Shown here in pieces: positions 1-5,387 of a stretch of 5,753 nt of DNA (position 1 is the stretch's first letter; each line of letters starts with the position of its first letter). A program made the translations under genes and the position numbers. The notes beneath the pieces are model-generated. The model worked only from the letters and a program-made list of their open reading frames with translations. It was not told where the DNA came from and did not search any database. Source of the stretch: Brevundimonas sp. UBA7635 (GTDB lineage Bacteria > Pseudomonadota > Alphaproteobacteria > Caulobacterales > Caulobacteraceae); contig DLIT01000125.1 in assembly GCA_002483865.1 (NCBI GenBank), forward strand, positions 6,522 through 12,274. Direction: 5' to 3'.

Positions 1-172
1 CCTCAATCGACAGCGGGTCGGCTGGCGGCACTATTTGGATCACGGGCGGCGGCTCGACCTGACCCACGACCGTGGCAGGCGGAGCCTCCTGCGCCTGAGC
101 GGGCAGTCCCGCGCCAAGGGCAAATACCGAAGCGGCAGCAAGAAGAAGGGGGCGACGAAAGGCAGAACGCAT
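1..172 (-). CDS. Exported proline-rich protein of unknown function, N-terminal 57 residues (cut by window edge)
   Basis: The frame opens at ATG 172-170 and stays open to the window edge, so only the N-terminus is seen. It begins with a clear Sec signal peptide: basic start (MRSAFRRP), a hydrophobic core of Leu, Ala, Val and Phe at about residues 8-23, then a signal peptidase I site A25-Q26-A27 before Q28. The mature part begins with a Pro-, Val- and Glu-rich stretch (residues about 29-57), typical of a linker or a periplasmic low-complexity segment. A strong SD-like TGAAGGG (186-180 on the minus strand) lies 7 bases before the ATG, which fixes the start. The gene follows the ETF-QO gene by 66 bases on the same strand with no convincing terminator, so co-transcription is possible. 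The part seen does not identify a family. It is probably a periplasmic or envelope protein. Confidence 0.8.
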   Translation of the reverse strand, partial: MRSAFRRPLLLAAASVFALGAGLPAQAQEAPPATVVGQVEPPPVIQIVPPADPLSIE

Positions 173-179
173 GGGCAGA

Positions 180-186
180 CCCTTCA
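180..186 (-). promoter_or_regulatory. Ribosome binding site of the exported protein gene
   Basis: TGAAGGG on the minus strand, 7 bases upstream of the ATG at 172. It supports the start of this partial gene, which would otherwise be a short open stretch at the window edge. Confidence 0.75.
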
Positions 187-198
187 CGCTTTCCCTTC

Positions 199-213
199 CG
201 CCTGCAATAGGCG
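199..213 (-). repeat. Small inverted repeat between ETF-QO and the exported protein gene
   Basis: On the plus strand CGCCT and AGGCG form perfect 5-base arms around the 5-base loop GCAAT. The repeat sits inside the 66-base gap after the ETF-QO stop codon. There is no T-run on either side, so it is not a classical intrinsic terminator. It could be a weak attenuating hairpin, an RNA-end stabiliser, or chance. Confidence 0.3.
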
Positions 214-238
214 AGACGCCCCTGCCCCCTGTTTGAAC

Positions 239-1999
239 CTACATGTTCGGATAGTTCGGACCGCCCGCGCCTTCCGGCGTGGTCCAGACAATGTTCTGCG
301 ACGGGTCCTTGATGTCGCAGGTTTTGCAGTGGACGCAGTTCTGGGCATTGATCACGAACCGCGGATCGGTCTTCTCGGCCTCGTTGGCATAGACGACTTC
401 GTACACGCCCGCCGGGCAATACAGGCGAGCAGGCTCACCGTACTTGGGCAGGTTGACGTTGATAGGCACGCTAGGGTCAAGCAGCTTCAGGTGGGCGGGC
501 TGATCCTCGGCGTGGTTGGTGTTCGAGATGAACACGCTCGACAGCTTGTCGAACGACAGCACGCCGTCCGGCTTCGGATAGGCAATCGGCTTATGCTGGG
601 AAGCCGGCTCGGTCGAAGCCGCATCGGTCTTGTGGTGCTTCATCGTACCGAAGAACGAGAAGCCGCCCGTCAGGTGGTTCAGCCACATGTCAAACATGCC
701 AACCGCGCCACCAATCATGGTGCCAAACTTGGTCAGCAGCGGCTTGGCGTTACGGACGATCTTCAGTTCCTTATAAACCCACGACGCCTTGTAGGCCGCT
801 TCATAGGCTTCCAGAACGTCGCCCGAACGGCCCGCGATCACGGCGTCGTAGGCCGCGTCGGCGGCCAGCATGCCGGTCTTCATGGCGTTATGGCTGCCCT
901 TGATGCGCGGCACGTTGACGAAACCCGCCGAGCAGCCGATCAGTGCGCCGCCCGGGAAGGCCAGCCTCGGAACCGACTGGAAGCCGCCCTCGGTAATGGC
1001 GCGGGCACCATAGGAAACACGGGTACCGCCTTCGAGGTGGTGGGCCACAGCGTCGTGGTGCTTGAAGCGTTGGAACTCGTCAAACGGCGACAGGAAGGGG
1101 TTCTTGTAGTTCAGGTGCACCACCGAACCGATCGACACATAGCGGTCACCGAAGTGGTACAGAAACGTGCCGCCGCCCGTCTTGTCGTCCAGCGGCCAGC
1201 CGACAGTATGCTGGACCAGACCCGGCTTGTGGTTTTCCGCCGGGATCTGCCACAGCTCCTTGATGCCGATGCCGAACTTTTGCGGTTCGGCGTCATCGCA
1301 CAGGTTGTGCTTGGCCATGATGGTCTTGGCCAGCGATCCGCGCACACCCTCGGCGATGAAGACATACTTGCCGTGCAACTCGATACCGGGCTGGAAGTCT
1401 CCTGTCGGCTTGCCTTCGCGGTCAATGCCAAACACGCCGGCGACCACGCCCTTCACACGACCGGTTTCGTCATCCCAGACGACGTGGCTGGCAGCCATGC
1501 CCGGATAGACTTCGACGCCCAGGGCTTCCGCCTGCTCACCCAGCCAGCGGGCCAGATTGCCCAGGGAACCGATGTAGCAGCCGTCATTGTGCATGAACGG
1601 CGGCATGGCGAACATGGGCAGGGAAATCTGGCCCGCCGGACCCAGCACCAGGAATTTGTCTTCCTTGACCGGCGTTTCCAGCGGTGCCCCCATCTCCTTC
1701 CAGTTGGGGAAGAGCTCGTTCAGCGCCTTGGGATCGATCACCGCGCCCGACAGGATGTGGCCACCGATCTCGGCGGACTTTTCCAGAATGGCGACGTTGA
1801 TGTCCTTGCCGTCCTTTTCAGCCCGCTGCTTGAGGCGGATTGCGGCGGACAGGCCAGCGGGGCCACCGCCGATGATGACGACGTCATATTCCATGACCTC
1901 GCGCTCGACACCGGCCAGCGCTTCCAGCGGCGGCAAATTGTCGATGACGGCCTCCTGCCAGGCGTTTTTGGCACCGCCTTCGGTCACTTGCTCGCCCAT
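239..1999 (-). CDS. Electron-transfer flavoprotein:ubiquinone oxidoreductase (ETF-QO)
   Basis: ETF-QO takes electrons from reduced ETF, which is loaded by acyl-CoA and other dehydrogenases, and passes them to ubiquinone at the inner membrane through FAD and one 4Fe-4S cluster. The 586-residue product has the N-terminal FAD Rossmann motif G44-x-G46-x-x-G49 after a beta strand starting at M36. Further FAD and quinone-domain signatures follow at about 80-90 (GGHILSGAVIDP), 213-225 and 355-382 (GCSAGFVNVPRIKGSHNAM). The C-terminal cluster domain has all four Cys ligands: C528 and the CxxCxxC set C555, C558, C561. Bacterial ETF-QOs are usually about 540-560 residues; the excess here is an N-terminal extension of 35 residues before MEYDVV. 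An alternative start is ATG 1894-1892. SD-like elements before the ATG at 1999 are AGGGG (2007-2003, spacer only 3) and AAGGA (2015-2011, spacer 11). No ETF subunit genes are nearby. Confidence 0.97.
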   Translation of the reverse strand: MGEQVTEGGAKNAWQEAVIDNLPPLEALAGVEREVMEYDVVIIGGGPAGLSAAIRLKQRAEKDGKDINVAILEKSAEIGGHILSGAVIDPKALNELFPNWKEMGAPLETPVKEDKFLVLGPAGQISLPMFAMPPFMHNDGCYIGSLGNLARWLGEQAEALGVEVYPGMAASHVVWDDETGRVKGVVAGVFGIDREGKPTGDFQPGIELHGKYVFIAEGVRGSLAKTIMAKHNLCDDAEPQKFGIGIKELWQIPAENHKPGLVQHTVGWPLDDKTGGGTFLYHFGDRYVSIGSVVHLNYKNPFLSPFDEFQRFKHHDAVAHHLEGGTRVSYGARAITEGGFQSVPRLAFPGGALIGCSAGFVNVPRIKGSHNAMKTGMLAADAAYDAVIAGRSGDVLEAYEAAYKASWVYKELKIVRNAKPLLTKFGTMIGGAVGMFDMWLNHLTGGFSFFGTMKHHKTDAASTEPASQHKPIAYPKPDGVLSFDKLSSVFISNTNHAEDQPAHLKLLDPSVPINVNLPKYGEPARLYCPAGVYEVVYANEAEKTDPRFVINAQNCVHCKTCDIKDPSQNIVWTTPEGAGGPNYPNM

Positions 2000-2034
2000 G
2001 ATCCCCTGAATCCTTGATTACATCGTGGTTATAC

Positions 2035-2066
2035 GTCTTATCGTGAGGTGACGCGGCGGCGGTCAA
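2035..2066 (-). promoter_or_regulatory. Candidate promoter of the ETF-QO gene
   Basis: On the minus strand TTGACC (2066-2061) is followed after 18 bases by GATAAG (2042-2037), part of GATAAGAC, which matches 5 of the 7 fixed bases of the Caulobacter-type -10 GCTANAWC. The spacer is longer than the 10-14 bases of that consensus but acceptable for an E. coli-like sigma-70 promoter. It is the best site in the 86-base divergent region. It was judged by eye only. Confidence 0.35.
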
Positions 2067-2075
2067 GGCTTATCC
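2048..2075 (+). promoter_or_regulatory. Candidate promoter of the uracil-DNA glycosylase gene
   Basis: GTGACGC (2048-2054) matches 6 of 7 bases of the Caulobacter vegetative -35 TTGACGS. After a 13-base spacer comes GCTTATCC (2068-2075), a partial match to GCTANAWC. A transcript from it would start near 2080 and be almost leaderless. That fits the lack of a well-spaced SD before the ATG at 2086. It overlaps the candidate ETF-QO promoter on the other strand. Confidence 0.25.
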
Positions 2076-2085
2076 CTATGCCTAG

Positions 2086-2898
2086 ATGACGCCGCACCTT
2101 CCAGATACTGCCCAAACTGAAGCCCTGCTCGCCTTCTGGCGCGATGCTGGCGTTGACGCCTGCTATCTGGATCAGCCGGTGGACCGCACGGTATTCGTAG
2201 CCCCAGCCCCGCCCCAGCAGGTCTTGCGGAGTGTCAGTAGTCATACGTCCATACCCGGAGCCGTTCCGGTCACCGAGGCCGCTGCCGAGGCCCGCCGCCT
2301 GGCCGCCACTGCCCTGACCCTGGACGACCTGGCCCAAGCCGTAAGCCAGTTCGAGTCCTGTCCCCTGCGCGCCACCGGGGCCAGGCAGGCCGTCTTTGGA
2401 CGGGGTAATCCCAATGGCTCCCTGTTGGTGATCGGCGAGGCCCCCGGCGAGACCGAAGACCAGACCGGCGTGGCCTTCAGCGGTGAGGCCGGAAAGCTGC
2501 TGGATCGCATCCTGGCGGCTGGCGGCCTGACCGACCAGGCCTTCCTGACCAATGCCGTCTTCTGGCGGCCGCCCGGCAACCGTCCACCCACAGCAGAGGA
2601 ACTGGCGATCTGCGCGCCCTTCGTAGCCCGGACCCTGGCGATCCTGCAGCCCAAGGCGGTCCTGTTGATCGGTGCCACCGCCGCCAAGGCCGTGCTGCAG
2701 ACCGACGAAAGCCTGATGAAGCTGCGCGGGCAATGGCGCGACTGGCAACTGCATGAAGGTGGGATTTCCGCCCCTACCCTGACGACCTTCCATCCTGCCT
2801 TCCTGCTGCGTCAGCCCCAGGCCAAGCGAGCTGTCTGGGCCGATATCCTGTCGCTTATGACCCATCTAAACGGCAACACGGTTGAGGCCACTCGCTGA
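2086..2898 (+). CDS. Uracil-DNA glycosylase, family 4-like, with an incomplete Fe-S cysteine set
   Basis: This enzyme class removes uracil from DNA to start base-excision repair. The 270-residue protein has a variable N-terminus (about 1-85) and a C-terminal family 4 domain. Motif 1 is GEAPG at 117-121 with the following E124-D125. RPPGNR is at 161-166, a conserved LRG at 213-215, and motif 2 TFHPAFLLR at 234-242 with H236. Family 4 enzymes such as Thermotoga UDG bind a 4Fe-4S cluster with four Cys (C14, C17, C85, C101). Here the equivalents are F89, C92, W160 and C176, so two ligands are missing. The protein has only three Cys in all; the third is C26, far from the core. I infer that it either lacks the cluster or binds a different one. 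The ATG at 2086 has no well-spaced SD. It is divergent from ETF-QO and 98 bases upstream of the transglycosylase gene. Confidence 0.92.
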   Translation: MTPHLPDTAQTEALLAFWRDAGVDACYLDQPVDRTVFVAPAPPQQVLRSVSSHTSIPGAVPVTEAAAEARRLAATALTLDDLAQAVSQFESCPLRATGARQAVFGRGNPNGSLLVIGEAPGETEDQTGVAFSGEAGKLLDRILAAGGLTDQAFLTNAVFWRPPGNRPPTAEELAICAPFVARTLAILQPKAVLLIGATAAKAVLQTDESLMKLRGQWRDWQLHEGGISAPTLTTFHPAFLLRQPQAKRAVWADILSLMTHLNGNTVEATR

Positions 2899-2910
2899 TT
2901 GGGGCATAGT
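2882..2910 (+). promoter_or_regulatory. Candidate promoter of the lytic transglycosylase gene
   Basis: TTGAGG (2882-2887), spanning the last codons of the glycosylase gene, is followed after 17 bases by CATAGT (2905-2910). Together they match 8 of 12 bases of the sigma-70 consensus with ideal spacing. A start near 2917 would give a leader of about 80 bases. Read-through from the upstream gene is an equally good explanation for expression. Confidence 0.3.
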
Positions 2911-2919
2911 TAACCCCCA
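2900..2919 (+). repeat. Weak hairpin after the uracil-DNA glycosylase gene
   Basis: TGGGG (2900-2904) and CCCCA (2915-2919) can pair around a 10-base AT-rich loop directly after the TGA at 2896-2898. No T-run follows. It overlaps the candidate -10 element of the next gene, so it is not a confident terminator. Confidence 0.25.
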
Positions 2920-2996
2920 GACGACCAGTCCACAGAGCCCACGAAGCGCGCCTCCTTGGTAGTGCAGCCGGGCCGACGAAGGGGGCCGCCGCGCTT

Positions 2997-4730
2997 ATGA
3001 AGTCCAGTCACAGGCTCGTCCCGGCTGCCTCTCCCACAAAGTCCAAGATGGTCAGTATGCGTATCCTGCCCTGTGTGGCATTGAGCCTTCTGATCGGTGC
3101 GCTCGGTGCCTCGGCCGCCGGGGCCTCGACCGATACGGCGGTGCCTTACGATGGCGGCTTGAGCACGGTGCCCACGGCTCTCAGCCAAGCCGATCGGCTC
3201 AGCTATACCACGGCCTTTGATGCCCTGAAGCGCGGCGACCTGGAGTTGGCCCGGGCCTCGGCACGTCAGGCCAATGACCGCATCCTGCTAGGCCAGGTCG
3301 AGTTCGAACGCCTGTTCCACGCCAATCATATCGCCAGCTACGAAGAACTGGTGGCCTGGCTGGAACTTTATTCCGACCTGCCGATGGCCCAGCGGGTCTA
3401 TAGCCTCGCCATGCGCCGCCTGCCTGACGGAGCCACCCCGCCCAAGCATCCCGGTAACCTGCTTGAACGTACCTGGGCCAGCGTGACCCAGGCTGTGGTG
3501 CGCGACGGCGGCGTCGATGACCCGGCCAAGGCGGCGCGGGTCGCCCTGAACAATGATGACCTGACCACCGCCTACAGCCTGGGCACCGAGATCGGCGACT
3601 GGTGGACAGCAGGCCTGGCCGCCTGGCGACTGAACCAGCACTCTGACGCCTGGCGCGCCTTCAGTCGCGTTGCAGAGGACCCAACCGAGGACCCCTGGGT
3701 TCGCGCCGGCGGGGCTTTCTGGGCTGCACGCGCAGCCAGCCTGTCCGGTCGCCAGGACCAGATCCGCATCTACCTGCGCCAGGCCGCACAATGGCCCGCC
3801 ACATTCTACGGGCAGATCGCCCTGCGCCAACTGGGCGAAGAGCCGGTGATCGAGAACTTGGGCCCACGTCCCTATCTGGCGTCCAACCCCGCTCCGTCGC
3901 AATCTGGCCCGCGCGAGCCGATAGGCGTCGATCCGCGTGAACTCAACGCCTTCGTCCAAAAGGACGAAACCGCCCGGCGCACCATGGCCCTGTATGAGGT
4001 CGGTCGACGCAGCGATGCCGAGGCCGCTGCCCGCAGGGGTGTTCGCACCGCCGATGGCGACAACGCCCGCCGCCTGTGGGCAGGGATCTACCGCGCCGTG
4101 GCTTCCCAGAGATCAGGCAATGATGCCTCGCGCATCGATGCCGCGCGTTATCCGATGCCGGACCTGCAGCCTGAGGGCGGCTTCACCATCGAGCGCTCGT
4201 TGGTCTATGCCATCGCACGCAAGGAAACCGACTTCAACGCCAGCGCCCGCTCGGGGGCCGGCGCCTATGGCATGATGCAGGTCATGCCCGGCACGGCGGC
4301 CTACATGACGGGCGACCAGGGCTATGTTCGCAATCCCGAGCGCCTCTACGACGCGGCCCATAATCTCAAGCTGGGCCAGAACTATGTGAACCGACTGTTC
4401 CAGATCGAGGCCTTCCGCGGAGATCTGCTGAAGGCGGTGGCTTCCTATAATGCCGGTCCCGGCCCCATGCTGGCAGCGATCCGCAAGCTGGGACCCGATG
4501 CCGATCCGCTGTTGCTGATCGAGACCATCGACGTCCCCCAGGCTCGCGACTATGTGGAAAAGGTAGTAGCGGCCTACTGGATCTACCAGCGGCTCAACCA
4601 GCGTCCGCTCAACACCCTGGATGCCCTGGTGTCCGGCGCGCGGGCGGTGCCCATCGCCCTGGACTATGTGCCACCAGCTCCGGCCGCAGTTCAGGTGGCC
4701 GCAAGCATGACGACCGAAAGCGGCACCTGA
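2997..4730 (+). CDS. Exported soluble lytic transglycosylase (Slt70-like, GH23)
   Basis: Enzymes of this family cleave the MurNAc-GlcNAc bond of peptidoglycan in the periplasm, leaving 1,6-anhydroMurNAc ends. The 577-residue protein has an N-terminal export signal: a 20-residue lead-in with several Lys/Arg, then a hydrophobic core at about 22-40 and likely cleavage in the ASAAGAS region (38-44). Residues about 60-390 look all-helical and Ala/Arg/Leu-rich, like the superhelical U-domain of Slt70. The C-terminal SLT domain (about 398-535) has catalytic E410 in RKETDF, GAYGMMQVMPGTA (422-434) and SYNAGPG (483-489). An SD-like GAAGGGGG (2978-2985) lies 11 bases before ATG 2997. Downstream ATGs at 3048 and 3057 lack a good SD but would give a more compact signal peptide. 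C26 is not in a lipobox, so a soluble periplasmic form is expected. Length is somewhat below the roughly 620-650 residues of Slt70. Confidence 0.93.
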   Translation: MKSSHRLVPAASPTKSKMVSMRILPCVALSLLIGALGASAAGASTDTAVPYDGGLSTVPTALSQADRLSYTTAFDALKRGDLELARASARQANDRILLGQVEFERLFHANHIASYEELVAWLELYSDLPMAQRVYSLAMRRLPDGATPPKHPGNLLERTWASVTQAVVRDGGVDDPAKAARVALNNDDLTTAYSLGTEIGDWWTAGLAAWRLNQHSDAWRAFSRVAEDPTEDPWVRAGGAFWAARAASLSGRQDQIRIYLRQAAQWPATFYGQIALRQLGEEPVIENLGPRPYLASNPAPSQSGPREPIGVDPRELNAFVQKDETARRTMALYEVGRRSDAEAAARRGVRTADGDNARRLWAGIYRAVASQRSGNDASRIDAARYPMPDLQPEGGFTIERSLVYAIARKETDFNASARSGAGAYGMMQVMPGTAAYMTGDQGYVRNPERLYDAAHNLKLGQNYVNRLFQIEAFRGDLLKAVASYNAGPGPMLAAIRKLGPDADPLLLIETIDVPQARDYVEKVVAAYWIYQRLNQRPLNTLDALVSGARAVPIALDYVPPAPAAVQVAASMTTESGT

Positions 4731-4841
4731 TCAGCCCAGCAAGGGTACGGCTGCGATCCACAGCCCGCCCACGGCCAGGCCAATCACCAGATAGGTCCGC
4801 AAGATGCGGCCCCAGTCGCGATATTCACTCGAAATCCGCAT
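4731..4841 (-). CDS. Possible small single-pass membrane protein, 37 residues
   Basis: A frame from ATG 4841-4839 to TGA 4733-4731 encodes 37 residues. The first 15 are polar and basic (MRISSEYRDWGRILR). The rest form one uninterrupted hydrophobic segment of about 22 residues rich in Leu, Val, Ile, Gly and Ala, with W28, ending at the C-terminus. This is the plan of a small membrane protein with N-terminus in the cytoplasm (positive-inside rule). The stop codon abuts the stop of the convergent transglycosylase gene (TGA ending at 4730). It starts 75 bases after the end of the guanidinium exporter gene on the same strand and could be co-transcribed with it. Ribosome binding is weak: GGGG about 8 bases before the ATG. 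The frame is open upstream to a stop at 4895-4893 without another standard start of note. I do not recognise a family. It could be a chance reading frame. Confidence 0.42.
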   Translation of the reverse strand: MRISSEYRDWGRILRTYLVIGLAVGGLWIAAVPLLG

Positions 4842-4916
4842 CGCCGATGCCCCGAATATTTTCGCCCGCCCCTTTTCATGGAACAGTGTCAGTTAAGGGC
4901 AGGTTTCCACCGGGTA
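4842..4916. other. Gap between the exporter gene and the small membrane-protein frame
   Basis: Seventy-five bases without a recognised gene. On the minus strand GCCCTT (4901-4896) could pair imperfectly with AAGGGGC (4874-4868), but the loop is long and no T-run follows, so no convincing terminator for the exporter is seen. A short inverted repeat, CGAA-TATT-TTCG (4853-4864), is also present. Confidence 0.4.
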
Positions 4917-5237
4917 CTACTGGCTGGATGATAGTTTCAGCACGATCAGGCCGCTGATGATCAGCACGGCACCGCCGATCCGCATCGGCGTAACCGCCTC
5001 GCCCAGCACGACGATGCCGACAATGAAGGCCCCTACGGCCCCGATGCCGGTCCAGATGGCATAGGCCGTGCCCAGCGGCAGGGACTTCATTGCCACCGCC
5101 AGCAGTCCAAAGCTGACGATCATAAAGCCGATGGTACCGATCGACGGCCACAGGCGGGTGAAGCCTTCCGAACTTTTCATCAGGAAGGCCCAGACGATCT
5201 CGAACAGACCGGCAAGAAAAAGGAAAATCCAGGCCAC
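4917..5237 (-). CDS. gdx: Guanidinium exporter Gdx (SugE), small multidrug resistance family
   Basis: Gdx exchanges guanidinium for protons across the inner membrane as an antiparallel dimer. The start is set at GTG 5237-5235. SD AAGGGAG (5250-5244) lies 6 bases before it, and the product then begins MAWI, as SugE proteins do, and has 106 residues, the normal length. In this numbering the known Gdx site residues fall exactly in place: central E13, W16, S42, Y59 and W62. The family signature GTAYAIWTGIGAVG is at 56-69. Four membrane helices lie at about 3-21, 31-50, 57-77 and 85-102. An ATG 18 bases upstream (5255) is in frame but precedes the SD and is unlikely to be used. A guanidine-II riboswitch in the leader supports the guanidinium rather than the quaternary-ammonium (EmrE/Qac) subtype. 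The gene is divergent from purB. It was historically called sugE. Confidence 0.95.
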   Translation of the reverse strand: MAWIFLFLAGLFEIVWAFLMKSSEGFTRLWPSIGTIGFMIVSFGLLAVAMKSLPLGTAYAIWTGIGAVGAFIVGIVVLGEAVTPMRIGGAVLIISGLIVLKLSSSQ

Positions 5238-5243
5238 GACTGT

Positions 5244-5250
5244 CTCCCTT
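5244..5250 (-). promoter_or_regulatory. Shine-Dalgarno of gdx, deciding the GTG start
   Basis: AAGGGAG on the minus strand, 6 bases (ACAGTC) before GTG 5237-5235. It is strong and ideally spaced. It lies 10 bases after the second riboswitch hairpin, and GGGAG within it is complementary to CTCCC at 5299-5295 in the first hairpin region. Confidence 0.85.
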
Positions 5251-5260
5251 GGCATGGCAG

Positions 5261-5309
5261 GCCGGGTCGTCCCGGCATTTCAGGCCCAGTGCGGGGGAGG
5301 TCGTCCTCC
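5261..5309 (-). ncRNA. Guanidine-II (mini-ykkC) riboswitch in the gdx leader
   Basis: Read on the minus strand, hairpin 1 is GGAGG-ACGA-CCTCC (5309-5296, 5 base pairs) and hairpin 2 is GCCGGG-ACGA-CCCGGC (5276-5261, 6 base pairs). Both are perfect, GC-rich, and capped by the same four-base ACGA loop. The linker is 19 bases. Two short hairpins with ACGR loops, 7-40 bases apart and just ahead of a ribosome binding site, define the guanidine-II class. There the two loops interact through their CG bases and each binds one guanidinium. The class is known to control gdx/sugE genes in Proteobacteria, and exactly such a gene follows. Control is probably at translation initiation, because the second hairpin ends only 10 bases before the SD and no terminator is seen. 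Confidence 0.92.
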
Positions 5310-5319
5310 AGTCGCCAGC

Positions 5320-5347
5320 CAGATAGGACAGTTGATGGCCAGGTCAA
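5320..5347 (-). promoter_or_regulatory. Candidate promoter of the riboswitch-gdx transcript
   Basis: TTGACCT (5347-5341) matches the Caulobacter-type -35 TTGACGS at 5 of 7 bases. After 13 bases comes CCTATCTG (5327-5320), a partial match to GCTANAWC. The spacer lies within the 10-14 range of that consensus. Transcription would start near 5313, only a few bases before riboswitch hairpin 1, giving a leader of about 75 bases that is almost wholly the riboswitch. Confidence 0.4.
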
Positions 5348-5360
5348 TGCCAAACCCTGT

Positions 5361-5373
5361 ATGAAGGTTTCAT
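5361..5373. repeat. Short palindrome upstream of purB
   Basis: ATGAA-GGT-TTCAT, perfect 5-base arms with a 3-base centre, overlapping the candidate purB -35 element in the divergent gdx-purB region. It could be an operator half-site or chance; no regulator can be named. Confidence 0.2.
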
Positions 5374-5387
5374 GACCTCGCCATAAC
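5361..5387 (+). promoter_or_regulatory. Candidate promoter of purB
   Basis: ATGAAGG (5361-5367) matches 5 of 7 bases of TTGACGS. After 12 bases GCCATAAC (5380-5387) matches 6 of 7 fixed positions of the -10 GCTANAWC. The spacing is within the 10-14 range. A start near 5394 would leave a leader of about 46 bases. A second -35-like TTGACTT at 5403-5409 has only an 8-base gap to the partial -10 TCTAGAAG (5418-5425) and is less likely. Confidence 0.4.

Noticed and set aside
3..419. A minus-strand open frame covering the ETF-QO 3' end and the left edge
   Set aside because: It overlaps the conserved 4Fe-4S domain of ETF-QO in another frame and lacks the signal peptide and SD that support the frame starting at 172.
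35..2017. A 660-codon open frame on the plus strand opposite ETF-QO
   Set aside because: It is antisense to a gene with complete ETF-QO motifs. Its translation is rich in Arg, His, Val and Gly without any recognisable domain, as expected for the complement of GC-rich codons. Length alone is not evidence here.
2038..2865. A 275-codon open frame on the minus strand opposite the uracil-DNA glycosylase
   Set aside because: Its Gly/Gln-rich translation has no recognisable domain and mirrors codons of the true gene.
2911..2916. TTAACC resembling a CtrA half-site
   Set aside because: The full CtrA site needs a second TTAA 7 bases away, which is absent. A six-base match by itself is expected by chance.
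2899..2919. Intrinsic terminator after the uracil-DNA glycosylase gene
   Set aside because: The stem is only 5 base pairs with a 10-base loop and is followed by CAGACG rather than a T-run.
3288..3959. A 223-codon open frame on the minus strand opposite the transglycosylase
   Set aside because: It is the complement of a well-supported gene, with no motif, no SD-supported start and composition typical of an antisense shadow.
4953..4965. Palindrome GCTGAT-G-ATCAGC
   Set aside because: It lies inside gdx, where Leu-Ile-Ile-Ser codons of the last membrane helix explain it. There is no promoter nearby and no reason to call it an operator.
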